DNA of 64,000 bases. It comes from Oxyruncus cristatus. Taxonomy: Eukaryota; Chordata; Aves; Passeriformes; Cotingidae. A model generated the notes under the pieces. That model was not told where the DNA came from. It did no database searches and was given only the letters and a program-made list of their open reading frames with translations. The stretch covers positions 187,102-251,101 of the forward strand of contig VXAY01006251.1 in assembly GCA_013399855.1 (NCBI GenBank), in the 5' to 3' direction. The position numbers and the translations under genes were made by a program. Within the stretch, counting starts at the first letter, position 1; each line of letters starts with the position of its first letter. Positions 37,851 to 50,291 of this stretch are shown piece by piece.

Positions 37851-39021
37851 AATCCTGACGCAATCTCCATTATTAGCAAAACACTGGCATGGCTGGGGCC
37901 AGAATTTGCCTTTGAGAGGCAAATGTTGATTTTTGTGCAAAGGTTAGGTAAATGTGTCCAGTTCTTCTTTTTCACAGCACTGTTTTGAAGAGCTGCTCAG
38001 GCCTTCAGTGTGGCTGCCACACTAGCCTTTCTCTGTGGTCTGTACGTACTGGCAGCTGTGTATTCACTGCAGTTTTTGCTATTTTTTGGAGGGAAGCAGC
38101 AAACTTTAATAGTCACAGATACCCTAACTGTGTTCCTGAGTACAGCACAGCTTTCAGGGAGCAGCTTTGTCTGCGGAGTGTAGCTCCTGTGCAGGGGAGG
38201 TGTTTGCATTTCTGAACATGCAGACCTTTATCATAAGTAAACATGTCTGTAAATCCTTCTGCTATCATGTCATTTTGACAATGGAGCAGCTGTAAGATTA
38301 TGTGCTTCTGTTTGTTCCCACTACAATGACGGGCAGCAGTGATGGTGATAGAGGGGTCAAGTGTGGGGGCTTCTGCTGGAACACATGCTCCTTTGTTTGC
38401 TTTATGGGTAATACTTGATTAATTGTATCAAACTTTGTCCTCCAGACCAGGACTAGAGAGGCCAAATTCTTTTAATTTGACTCAGAGGTGAGTCCACTAC
38501 AAGTGATTTCTCTGAGGTCTCAGTTTCCTTATCACCTAAATGGGAAGAATGGGACTTACCCCTCAGATAACGCTTCTTGGAATCTAATGATTGGAAGTGC
38601 TTTATTGTGATTTTATCATGATTTGTGCAGTTTACATGGAAGCCTGTGCAACTTGCACAGACGTACTGAGCAACACAATTTGGTTTAATAAAGTGGCCTA
38701 ATTAGAATGTATATTAGGTCTTCTCTCAGCGTAGTTTAGGTGTGAACTATTTGTCATGTGAAACTGTTGTGAGCATGAATGAAAGAGAATCAACTCTGTC
38801 AATTTAATTATGCACTGGTTTATGTTATTCACTAATCAACATGCCTACATTGCATGTGCCTCCAGGAGCACAGAGGTGCTAAGTGTGTTTAGAAGATGAG
38901 GACTGCAAATATGCAAACTTGAACTTAGCCAGCTGGAATAAATGCAGCACATCAGGTGCCTGATGGTGTCCAATGGCTGATTTTAAATCACTGCATGTCT
39001 AAATAAGTGTATAAATAGAGA

Positions 39022-39067
39022 TTTTTTAAAAAAAAAAAAAAACAAAACAAACCAAACAAAAAAAAAC
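39022..39067. repeat. A-rich tract with CAAA units
   Basis: A run of 17 A is followed by caaaacaaaccaaac and another A run. Low complexity. Confidence 0.9.
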
Positions 39068-40539
39068 TTCTAGAACTGCTACTTGCTGGTTCTTCTGCTG
39101 ACTGAGAGGAAAGGTCCTTGGAAAGCCACTGAAGAAGGAGCAGCCTTCATCTGTGGAGTCAGACACTTTTTGTGGAAGTTCAGACCCAGCTGTGTTGAGC
39201 TGGGCCGGGTCTGTGGTGAGTCAAGGGCTGAGTTATTGTGAGATGCAAATAAATTCTGTCTGTCTGATTATTTACATTGGAAGGTGTTTTAAGGTGGGGT
39301 CTCCACTGCTCTGTCTAGTACAGTATGTCCTGATTGCTGCTGAGCCCTTTACGAACTACTACAGTCTGTAGAATAAATAATGCCTTTTATTCCAGGCTGT
39401 AGTCACCAAAGCATCTATTTGATTCCATTCGAAATTATTAATTACACAGCAGGTTGTTATCTGGTTAATGTCAAGCTAATAAGTGTGAGTGTATACATGT
39501 CAAAAGCCCTTTTTTCTGTATAATGCAGTAATTTTGGAAAATAAATTGGTGTACTGGAGAGTGGTCAGAGTTTGAAAATTTTCAAAGCATCATTTGTTTA
39601 TTTTACACTGTTACCAGAATTACAAATGGACACAACTCCACTTCTAATGAGGTTCTTCATGTGTTGCTGAGAGCTTTCCTCCAGTCAGCCATTCCCTCCC
39701 CTGCCGCATCCAGGACCTGGAGTCGGTGTCTCACAAGGTGTGCTCCCATTGCCTTGATGACCTTGGTGAGAGCCTGTGGCTTTGACCCGCCCGGGTGTGT
39801 GACAGGCATTCAGGGTGTGACTCAGCAGACTAAATACACAGTCCATGGATTACCCTGTCTGGAAGTGCCTTCAAATCCCAGCACCTGCGTTTGGTTTGGG
39901 GTTGTCAGAGCACCCTGGGGAGGCCCTTGTGAGGGCACAGGGATGGCACTCCGCTTGCTCTGAGGCGACCTCACCAATACAAGCCACAGCCTTGAGACTG
40001 TCTTTTATGCAGTGGATACTTGTGGGTAACGGTGATGGAGGGCAGTTGCATGAGCTGGGTAGTCCCTCAGCACTTCTCCAGAAGGCCAGACAAGAAGTAT
40101 TGGCCCCAGCTCCCAGTCCGCTCCTCCCCAGGGATCTGCTGGGCACACACCTATTAAACCCCGTGGGGCTGTGGTGTCTCTGAAGCTTTTACACCCCAAG
40201 GGCTGCTGCACCCCATCCCTGTGCTCTGCCTGGCTGTCCACACAATATGCAATTCTCAAACAAAAACAAAACAGTCACGAGACTATCCCCAATATGGGAA
40301 TTTTCCACAGAAACAGCAGTGATGCAATATAGCGAAAGCTGTACACAGAGCAGTGGAGTATCTGGTGTTTGAATTTGCAATATTAAATATAAATGTATCT
40401 TCAGCCTCTACTTTTTCCCTTTTAATTTTGGTGGGGATTTTTGTCAGTAATTAGGAAGGTTTGAGAATGTGGGAGAAAGGACTTAAACTTTTTTTTTTTT
40501 TTTCCAAAACAGTAGATGATTCATATTTATAAAAATAAA

Positions 40540-41389
40540 CCCAGAACAATTCAGATGTCACTTCTCTCATCTGGGCTCATTTCAAAGATCATAATTAGAG
40601 CAAGTCCAATATAGATCAGCCAAGCCCGGGCAGGAAAAAAGTTCTTCTAATGGAATCTTGAAATTGCGTCTGCATTTTAGATTCATCCTTTGGACGTGCC
40701 ACCACACATACACCCATGGAGAGTCAACAGTTTAGCATCAAGCAGGGTCCCCATTCGCTGCTAATGAATACTGGCTCCAGCCTGCAGAACTCTGATCTGA
40801 TCTCATCCCACCATCCCCATGAGATCAGTGTCTTTCAGGGAGTACAGTCGAGTGGTCTGCGTTTACAATACAGATCTGAGCATCTCTGTCACCTCCATGA
40901 TGTGACTTGGAGATAAAAACGTAATCTAATGAACCCGAAGTTATGACTAAGACTTCTAATGAAGCGTGAAATGAGAAAACCTTGAATGCAGTGCCACTGT
41001 CGGGCTCACTATTAGGTGGCAGAGGAGACGTCACCAGCACCTTGCAAGCACATGGGCCTCGTTTGTTACTGCTCTTTACCACCCTGTTTGTAAAGCGGCT
41101 GCAAGGCCTGAGCTACTCCCGGGTCTCATGGTCTTAAGCACCGATTAAGCGATGTGATTAAAACGTCCTCTCTAAAAGGCTGGCACTGTAAATAAACGAG
41201 CTGAATTACGCCGTGAGGTTGGTGGGGGCAGTCACAGGGATGGGGCGCGGGGTCCTGGACACGGGGGGATGCTCCCTGTGCTGCTGGAAGTGCTGCCCTC
41301 GCAGGCGGCCGCTTGCCTTTTCCCGCTCCCTCATTACCATCCCTCCCCGCCAACCATAAAAGCCACGTTCCCGACTCCCCACAGGGCTG
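40540..41389. promoter_or_regulatory. Candidate conserved non-coding block
   Basis: Non-repetitive, high-complexity sequence with homeodomain-like and AT-core words in GC-balanced context: tcataattagagc, aaaacgtaatctaatgaac, caccgattaagcgatgtgat, gtaaataaacgagctgaatt. Repeats are absent and frames are short. Its character resembles vertebrate developmental enhancers, but this is judged by eye and conservation is not shown. Confidence 0.3.
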
Positions 41390-41770
41390 CGGCCGGGGCC
41401 AGGCCAAGGGCAACCGAGATAATTGCTCCTGAAATACACGTGCCGACCGCGCAGGGCGACCCGCTGGACAAATAGGATTTTTTGCTAAATTAGGACAATT
41501 GCCGAGCGCGCTCCATCCCCTCTCCGGGGCTCTATACATAGATGAAAGGCACGCCCAGTTGTGCAATCTGTTGCAGCGGCACACCTGGCGCTGTCTGCAA
41601 GTCTATTCACAACCGTCAGCAGGTGCGAGGTGGCCTTTGTGGCCATAAAAGTCCGGCTGGGCGGCCCCTGCTGTGCGCCCTGTGCCGCGGCCGCCCCGCG
41701 CCGGGGCAGGGGAGGCTCTCACACGTTAATGCGGTTGTTTGAAGCTGCCGGGAGCCACCGCCTGAAGCTT
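41390..41770. promoter_or_regulatory. CpG-rich block (orphan CpG island candidate)
   Basis: Dense CpG, e.g. ctgcggccggggccagg, gccgaccgcgcagggcgac, ccgcggccgccccgcgccgg, in an otherwise CpG-poor neighbourhood. It also contains ccataaaagtccgg and a TATA-like ctctatacataga. It lies 3.7 kb past the NUDT14 stop and adjoins no recognised first exon. It could be an unannotated promoter, an enhancer, or a regulatory island of a neighbouring gene. Confidence 0.5.
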
Positions 41771-41934
41771 GTAAGAGGCTTCAGGGGGATCCGAGCAAGG
41801 CCTGTGCAAGCAGAGATGGATTTGCAGCTCCCGTCTCGGTGTCAGCGCCGAGGTGGAGGTAACAGGCTGCTGCCTCAGCTGGGACATGGTACAAGAGCAA
41901 CCTGAGCAGATGGAACGTGTCCCTTTCCGTGTCA

Positions 41935-42000
41935 GGGGAGTTGTAACTAGATGATCCTTAAGCTCCCTTCCAACACAAACCATCCTATGATTCAGTGATA
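41935..42000 (+). mobile_element. CR1 LINE 3' tail (+)
   Basis: Contains 'ttgtaactagatgatcctta', 'agctcccttccaacacaaac' and 'catcctatgattcagtgata', the last CR1 segment and octamer tail. Only about 65 bp remains. Confidence 0.88.
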
Positions 42001-42339
42001 CAGCAGCCCCCCGTTTCTGCAGCCTCAGGGGCACCCTGCCAGCACGTACCAGTGATTTGCAATCGAGCCCCTGGTTTTGGGCTCAGCCTCTCCAAAAAAA
42101 GGATTTTGCTCACTCTGCTTTGGGATGCTACATCTTACACAGCACAGCATTAAGGTGGAGCTCCAAATCCCCCCATCCCCAGTCCATGCTTGAATTTTAA
42201 GGAAGGACATGATGGACTTTGGAGCAGGTTTTCACCAGGAGTTTTCACTCCCACTGGTTCACACAGGATTTTGCTTGATATGAACGAAAAAAAGGGATGC
42301 TCATACAAATCCTGTGCTGCTGCAAAAGGTACTCCTCAA

Positions 42340-42690
42340 TTAGGCTAGTCCTTCAGAGCCAGTCTCACTCTTTAATTGGGAAGGCATTTTTACAAGGACT
42401 TTAAATGCTCTCGAGATGAATCATGAGGGAAGGGAGGAAGAATTCATAACAGCTAAATGGCCCAGATTTGTAGTGCTCGGGGCTCTCTGGCCTCAGGACT
42501 GGCTTCAGTGCATTTCTCGTAATTGGAAATATGATCAGATACGTATTAAACCCTGACAACCATGCACTGTATTGCTCTGCTGCTGAAGTGCTCAATATCC
42601 TGTGCTGGCTTTGGTCTCTAATAAAACATTCAAAAGCAGTGGCACTCTGAGAAACCCCTTTTGGACACTTGGTTATGATGAAAATGGGCT
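42340..42690. promoter_or_regulatory. Candidate conserved non-coding block
   Basis: Single-copy sequence with many homeodomain/forkhead-like words (ctcaattaggct, ctttaattggga, tcgtaattggaaat, acgtattaaaccc, ctaataaaaca). It lies between the CR1 tail and copy B of D1. Function is inferred only from sequence character. Confidence 0.25.
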
Positions 42691-42830
42691 GGAAATAGGC
42701 GATGGGGAAATGGCTGTCACCTGTCATCATTAATGGCTGCCCTCATGCCCCAGAATCATTAACAGAAAGATCCCTGGGCTCCTCTTGTGCCCACCTGTGT
42801 GTCAGTTCTCAGGGTATGGGTGTGATGGGG

Positions 42831-43017
42831 GTATATATTGCTTTCAGGAATTTGCACTTTAACTATGTCAGATCAAATAACAAAATAATATTTCTGGGCT
42901 GATAGGGATGTTGATTGTTTATAGATTTTGTATTTGTTAAATATTAAGGAATTATCAGAAATTTAGCTTTTAATTGCTGTCTGTCAGAAATCTGAGTTAA
43001 ACTAGTAAATCTTCACA
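42831..43017. repeat. 187-bp direct duplication D1, copy B (intergenic)
   Basis: 184 of 187 positions are identical to 31126-31312, same orientation, gap-free. Here the AT-rich block sits abruptly in GC-rich DNA, so this is the likely inserted copy. A 7-nt word, gtgatgg, occurs immediately before the block (about 42822-42828) and about 11 nt after it (43028-43034), which might be a remnant of a target-site duplication. Confidence 0.97.
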
Positions 43018-44739
43018 TCATCAACAGGTGATGGCGGGCACAGATGGGTTCTGTGCCCTGTGAATGGCACAGCCCAGCCACCACCTCCAAAGCCTCCCCA
43101 GGAGCTGCAAGGCAGGGGCTGGGGCCATGAGAATTGCTGTGCCCCACCCTGTTGGTCCCCTCCAGAGCTGCAGCTGCTCCAGCTGCTCCTGTGAGCCTGG
43201 GCATGGGGATGGGTTTGGGGACCAGAGTCACTAATGGGGCCAGTGGAGGTGGTGTTGGGTAAATGTGCCTCCAAGTCCTGCCCATCATGTGGGTCCCTCT
43301 GGAGGCCCTGCCCCAGCTCATGGGGAGGGGGTGTTTGGGTAACACTTGCTTGTGCAGCAATCGCTAAAATAACTGGACAAGGCACAGTCACGCACTTGAG
43401 AGTGCGAGAAACAATTTAAGAAATGTTCTTGGGACCAACGGCGGGCGCTGTGCAAACAGCTCCCCGGGGTTTGTGGAAGGGGCCCCGGCTGCCGGCCCAC
43501 CTGGCCCCGCAGGAATGCACTCACAGTGATAACCCGCTCCACTCCTCCTGTAACCTCCTTCATTTGGCCCTTCAGGCTCCCCCTGCTCCCACCCTGGGGT
43601 TTGGGGGTCCTCCTTTTGCAATAAAATCAGGAAAACAAACCCAGAGGTATTACAAGCCCATGCTATGCCATCATTAGTGCCTCTTCTCTATTCGCTCTGA
43701 GAGCGAGGGACTTCGTAAGGACTTCAGCACTCCCCATGGGTCTCCCCAGAGACAGAACTTGGGGTTTGCTGCTCCACAGATTCCCGGCTTCAGCAGACTT
43801 TCAATGGAAGCTCGCTGGCCTGGCTGGGTTTGTACTGCAGCCCAAGTGCTGCTGACCCTGGTGCAGCAGGGATGTGAAGGCTTGAGTTACAGCAATCCAT
43901 CAGCTGCTAATCCACTCTGCCAGCCCCTCCACTCTGTCCTGCTATCAATCATGTGCAGAGCCCCAGGGCAGGTTTGCAGCCCAGTTGTTCCTGCTATGGC
44001 AGGTTAGCAGGGTGTCAGCAGCACAGAGCCCCAGGCTGGGGAGGCTAAATGCAGCCACCGGAGCTGGGGCCTTCCAGAGGTGACAGAAGAGGGAGGGGGA
44101 CATCGACAACATGTCTCCTTCGTCTTTGAGACTGGCATCAGGATCTGTCCCATCTATTCCCATTGTGGTCAGGATTACTGGGAGACAAGCATCAGGGCAA
44201 AGCAGCTGAAATCACATCCAAGGTTTTTGCTTAGTCATGGAAGTGCTTCAGAAAACACCATTTGCTGGAGCAAGCAACCTCTGCCTCCAATACTTTTGTC
44301 TGATATTTATGAAATATCTGTAAAGAGCAGGGAGGGGGGTTTGCAACAGGCTGCCAGGACAAAAAAAAGTGAACAGGGTTAGACTGGTGCAGGGCATGTA
44401 TGAAAGTTGCACAGCCTCACACTGCCCCTCCAAAGCAGCCTTGACCATTTGGATCCCCAAACAGCTGATTTTGGAAGGGTGGAGTCTGTCTCAGCTGCAG
44501 CAGCAGCATCATGCTGAACAGCTTGTGGGCTGCCCAGAGCCAGAGCAATGTGCAGGAGACAGCCAAGACAGGTAGCAGCTTTGTACCCAATGTTCTCATC
44601 TGCTGCATCTTCCCGGTCATGCTGCCAGTTTCATTTTTCCAAATGGCTTTCTTCTACCTCTAATGTCTTTGTTCAGGGTATTTTTTTACTTCTATTTTTT
44701 TCTTTCTTTTATTGGTCTTCCACGCAATTTGATCCCAGC

Positions 44740-45110
44740 CTCTCGGATGAGCACAGGCAAAATCACACCAATACATCACAATAATCAGATCTGATTCCAG
44801 GGGCTCTCTCGGAGCCAAGGCACTGAGTGACGGCCAACAGGATTATTGATCCCAGCAGAGCGACAGCTCTCTCTAGCACAGGATTTAGCTCCTAGATGGG
44901 CTCTAATATGTAGATTTGGTCTTTCTCACTGGCAAAAGCATTGTGTAAATATTCTGCCATTAATGGTACAGGTCTGTTCCTAGTTCGATAAATTGGGAAA
45001 TGAAAAGATTGAAGTGGAGGTCTTGCCTTCTAAAGCTGCATGACTGATCCTAATACCCTGTCCTTTTTCTATCAATCAAGGCTGATTGTCAAAGCTTTTT
45101 AATTCAAGTC
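44740..45110. promoter_or_regulatory. Candidate conserved non-coding block
   Basis: Non-repetitive, balanced-composition sequence with words such as aataatcagatctgattcca, ggattattgatccc, gccattaatggtacag and gttcgataaattggg. It contrasts with the G/C-rich flanks. No coding frame is supported. Confidence 0.25.
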
Positions 45111-48039
45111 CCTAAGCAGGATGATCAGCATTTACTTAGCTAGTGTTGATTTCCACTTGACCAGGCTGCTCTGGAGTAAGGTATCATCTTATAGTGCAAA
45201 CCTTCTTACGGGGGATAAAGAAACTGAGACCTCCTCTATCCTCCTCTTTACCTCCTCAGTCCTAATGAGCGGCTCTTGGATTGGGTCAGGGGGTTCCACA
45301 GGAGCCGGGCAGGCACGCAGTGAGGAGTGTGGCTCTGAGGGAAGGGGGGCAGAGCACAGGGCATCGCGTGTGGCCCCAGCCCAGCCTGCACTGCTCTGCT
45401 CGTGGCCGCTCAGCCCCGTGCCCCCCCATCCCCAGCCCCGGTTCCCAGGCGCTGTGCGTGTCCTGGGATCGAGTCCCAGCGCTGCTGCAATGTAAAACAA
45501 ACCTGGCACTGGCAGCGTGCAGCCCGTGGCACATCCCCCCCGGCTATTTTTAGCTGCTTTTCCAGAGAAACAAGGCTTATGCAGCCTGCCTCCAAGTGCA
45601 GGGACTCAGGCTAGTGCCCACCCCGGCAACTCCACCTCTTGGACGGGTTAGTTGCTGCAGGATTGGTTTAATAATGCTATTGGAGAGGGCAAGCCAACAG
45701 ATTTGCAACACAAGCATCCCACAGAGACAGACCAGGAGCTCTGCTTCTTGCAGGGTGATACACTTCTCCCAGAATTTCTTCTACTATCCGCACCTAAGCA
45801 CCCACCCTGGGCACCAAGCAAGGAGAGACAGGAGATGGAAACATGAAATGCAACCAGGTTAACATCAAACAAAATGACTCATTTTTATGTAGAGAATTTG
45901 TTTGCTCATAAAGCATGTTGTTCTGTAAGGTGCTGCTCCTGGACCAGATGAGAGAGGGACTTGTGGGTCAGAGCTGAGCGCTGTTTGTCATTGCAGCCCT
46001 GGTGCTCCCACAGCTGGTTTTGCCTCACTAGCTTCATAAAGCACTTCCAGAATGTGCAGACAGCAGTATAGAATTAACCCTGAGCATTTAATCTTGGTAC
46101 AAAAAGGAGGAACTTTTTTTTTTTCTTCGGGTACTATATTTAGATTTTTTGTGTGGAATAAAAATTTGTTTTGTTTTTGTTTTTTTTTTTTTTCAAGAAA
46201 AGTAGAGATTGCTGAGCCTCTGGAAGCAGGTATGTCTGGGAGGGGACTCTGGAGACAGGCAGGACCACTCCAAATGTTTCAGGGGGCTCAGGACCTGCCT
46301 CCAGCTGAGATTGCCACTGCATGAGGAAGCCTTCAGTGCTTGGGAGGAGCCCACGAGGCTGTCAGGGCAGTAGTCTGGTGCTTCATGCAATGTGCCTGAC
46401 CACTGCTGCCATCCTCCAGCTGCAAATATCCATCCTATTTGTTGTTCAAAACAAAAGCTAAGCACATGTCTACACAACAGCAATCAAAGGCAGCTCGGGC
46501 CATTTTGCAGCCCCTCTAGTTTTTCCAGCAAAGCAGCACAAGCTCTGCCGTGTAACACCAGGCTGAGCCATAGGGATGAGACAGGGGAGTTAACAGGAGC
46601 CATCTGTGCAGGTTGGGAACTATTTCCTTCCCTTTAAGCAGTTTTGGGCCAGCTGGGTCACTCTGAGGCACGAGGAAGTGTACCTGCCCCTTTGTGCCAC
46701 CCGGACATGTTACATCCCCTGCAACAGCATCCGATACAGAGCAGCTCCACAGTATTCCCGGTCATGGAACTGATGCAGTGCTCAGCCCGCCCACCAGCCA
46801 TTTGTGTACAGATCATGGGTGCTCTAGATCAAATGAGTTCCTCTAAAATTTCTGTAATTTTTCAGCATTTGTATACAGAAGTCCAGCAAGTGAAAAACAG
46901 TCAGCAAAAAACCCCAGGATTTCAGGAACTGTGTTGCAGCAGGAAGGCTGGGATCCAATTTTCCTCTCTACTCATTTCTTTGATCCATCCATGTACACTC
47001 TGCCATGGGATTGAGCACTGACTTATTGGATGTGCCTCCAAAGAGGATGTGTCCTCTTTTCCAAATGACACCGTTCAGCTGTTGCTGTTTAGTGTATTCA
47101 CATACTCACAACAAAGATTTTGCATCTCAGCTTGTAACAGTCGTAGCTTACAATTAAAGCTTACCATTTAAAGAAATGTAAATGCCTAACAATAAAAAAT
47201 ATTAGACAATTCTTCTAAGCCTGTTTGTACACTGGTATTCCTGTTAGGCTACAAAACACATTATTAAGAACAGAAAGACTGTTGCACTAATGCCCCTTAT
47301 AAAACCAGCCTGAGTTTGAGTACCCAGAAAGCTGCTTATCTGTTCCTCTGGACTAAGAAGACTCAATGCCTTTCAATTATTAAGAGGGCTGAATTATGTC
47401 TCGGTCTAAACTTGGAAGTCAGAGAAGCCACAGACCTCTTCAAGACCTCTGAAGGAAGCTGAGTCCTTTAAACTAAAGCTTTTCAGACAGAGCATTCGAC
47501 TTCAGGAGGGATCCCTCATTTGTTTGCTTGGTTGTTTTCTTGTGTGTTTTCAACCCAGCTTATTTTCAAGCACTTTGCCTTAAACACCCTTTATGGGCTT
47601 GGGCTTTCCAGAGCTTCAAGGAAAGTCCCAGCCCAAAGCACTGTGCAATCCCAGGCGGTAACAGATGGATGTGCAGGGAGGAACTCAGCACACAGAGTCC
47701 AACACCCTCCCAGCACCAAGCCACCAAACCTACTTTTACAAGGGACATTGTTTTCACCTGAAAACCTGGAGACTGGGAGGCTCATTATGCCTAATTAGCC
47801 CAACCTAATGCAGCCTTGTACTCTTAGGGTTTCCTGCATCAAAGGCAATCATTTCACCGTCAAGCTGCAAAAGCTTAGTAAATCAAATACGTGTTTGTGG
47901 AACACCAGCCCTGGGTAGCAGCCAATGTCCTGAAGTTTAAGGGACGATAGGGAAAGACAGCAGACCTCAAGGATACTGGATATATTTTCCATTTGCAGAT
48001 TGATGTGTCTCTCCTGGCATGTGGCTTTTGTTATGCATA

Positions 48040-48260
48040 CAGCACGAGTGCTGTATTTGACACTTTAAATCGAGGAACAAAGGACCATAACAGTAGAAGG
48101 GGCTAAATTGAATTGAATTAATTTGTTTATCCTGCAAATCAACATCTGCTCAGACCTATTTCTTCCAGCTCTGAAGTTGTCATAACGGAGTATTTTGCCT
48201 TCTGCTTAGTCTAATTATAGACGCACGAGCCAAGAGCCCTTAATTTTGTTCACAGCCACC
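48040..48260. promoter_or_regulatory. Candidate conserved non-coding block
   Basis: AT-balanced, unique sequence (acactttaaatcgaggaac, attgaattaatttgttta, gtctaattatagacgcac) within GC-richer DNA. Possible enhancer core; inference by sequence character only. Confidence 0.22.
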
Positions 48261-48630
48261 AGCAGGAGCTTTGCTGCCACACGGTTAAACCAAGGCTCTT
48301 TCTCAGGAAGGTGTTTTCCCCAGTAAGCTGTGTGTTGGTACCCATCTAAGGGGATGCTTTTACACTGAATTAATTGAAAAGCTGCTTTTCTGCACTGAGG
48401 AAAATCATTACAAAAGAAGACACAGAATCCCAGAGGATCGGGTCTGCTCAAGCAGGGATGGGAGGAAAGCTCTTGGACACACACAGCTCTATGTCATCAT
48501 CACCCTGCAGTGCTCAAGAGGACATGGACTTGTGCCACAGCACAAAGCACCCCCCACCACTGAGGGCCCCAGAAAGGATCATTACAGCATAAATATCCAC
48601 CATGAAAACCTTTCTGCCATCCTCACATCG

Positions 48631-48855
48631 TCATAGAATCCTAAAATGATTTGTGTCAGAAAGGACCTTCGAGATCAGCTAGTTCCAACCCCCCTGCCGT
48701 GGGCAAGGATGCTTTCCAGTAGACCAGGTTGCTCCAAGTTCTATCCAACCTGGCCCTTAACACTTCCAGGAATGGGACATCCACCTACAACTTCTCTGGA
48801 CAATCCATTCCAGGGCCTTTCCACTCTCCTAGTGTCATGGTGAGGAATATTTCAG
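48631..48855 (-). mobile_element. CR1 LINE, 3' end fragment (-)
   Basis: The + strand starts with a reverse-complement tail (tcatagaatcctaaaatgat). It then shows 'gaaaggaccttcgagatcag', 'ttccaacccccctgccgtgg', 'agaccaggttgctccaagtt', 'tccaacctggcccttaacac' and 'ggacatccacctacaacttc', the standard antisense CR1 3' UTR. It is 5' truncated near 48855. Confidence 0.95.
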
Positions 48856-49663
48856 GGTGGCTCCTGCAGGATGGAGGTGCCCAGGCTGGGGCAACCATGG
48901 GGCTGGTGACTCCCCCGAGCCCAGCACAGACACGGGTTCAGTGGCATCAGCCTGGGGAGCCTGAGCCTGGTGCAGGCTTGTCCCTACACCTTTGACTGCA
49001 GCAAGCGTGACCTTAGCAACCATGATCATGTTTCCGATCATCTCAAACTGTCACCTTTTTCTGCCACACCCTAAAGAAGTCCAGGTGTCACACGCTGTAA
49101 TGATAAAGGACTGTGGCTTAATCCTTTCAGGTTTCATGAATTTTCTGGGAAATGTGAGGCATCTCCAAGAAGTCTCTGAAAGCAGAGGGTAATTTTTAGC
49201 TGCTCGCCGATAGAAATTACATGGTTTCCCTCCTTAAGGAATATCCAAATGAGGGTGGATGTAAATAAATCTAGCTCTGTTGTTGCCAGAGAGGAGTCTC
49301 TGTTGACTTACACTGCACAGGAAGATAGAATGACTTTTCTTTGCCTTGATTGTTTTGGCACAGCTCTGAAAGCAATGTGTTCAGCTTACTAGGAACTGTC
49401 AACACCGAAATCCAGATCTGCTGTTGAGGAAAAGGAGTACTCACAGGGTTTCCAGGACTTCTGACCACAGAGCCCACCAGAAAAAGGACATAGGGATGGA
49501 TATGTGCAGAGAAATGACTCTTCCCTCCCTCCAGAGCCATACCTGTCTCTGAGCTCCCCCGCAGCACCTTTTTCCAGTCAGGAGAGTGTCTCCAGCATCT
49601 GTAGGTGGCTGCTGCCCATAAGGTCCTGCCCTGAGGCTCCTCAAGATGTTGTCTGCCTGCCTA

Positions 49664-49682
49664 CTGCTGCTGCTGCTGCTGC
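49664..49682. repeat. (CTG)n microsatellite, 6 units
   Basis: A short pure CTG run. It is not in a supported coding frame. Confidence 0.85.
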
Positions 49683-50255
49683 TTATCAGCAGCCCTGGCT
49701 TGAGGCTACCCTAGCAATGCATGGCCATTATTTCCTCTGTAGAGCTGCAGAATTGGGTAGAACGAGAAGGTTTTCCCAGCGTTTGATATTCGCAGCTGTG
49801 GGTTGCAAACTAATTAGCTCCCCTATCTAAAGTCGTCTACAGCACACCAACTGGGGCTTCTTTAAGGAAGGCTCATTTAAAAAGAGCATAATTCATTACC
49901 AGCATTGGCCCTTACACATTTAGAAGTTTTTTTTAAAGAGGCTTGAGGAGAGGGGGAGTTTTTGCCTTTAAGCCACAGTCTTCAGATTTGAGTGCTTTTT
50001 CCCTCCTTAAGGAATATGGCCTGGAAAACACAGCTGCTGAAAGCAATCCCTGTTCAGGGGTCTGTATTGGTGTACACACAGGAAGAGTCAGGATGGATGT
50101 TTAACTTCTCCCCATGTACTTACAGCACCTTCCTTGCCTGCTGTCTCTGGATCCCCTGGTAGAGTGGTTGCCTCAATGGTCTCACCCTTAGATATGACAT
50201 TTTGGACCAGAACTTATGGCAAAGGTTCGATATCGACACTTAAATATAAAGACAA

Positions 50256-50291
50256 TATTAAAATAAATAAATACATAAATAAATAAATATA
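50256..50291. repeat. (AAAT)n microsatellite
   Basis: Repeated AAAT/AATA units with one interruption (atacataaat). Confidence 0.9.

Noticed and set aside
49229..50018. Shared word ccctccttaaggaatat at about 49229 and 50003
   Set aside because: Seventeen bases with no extension on either side.
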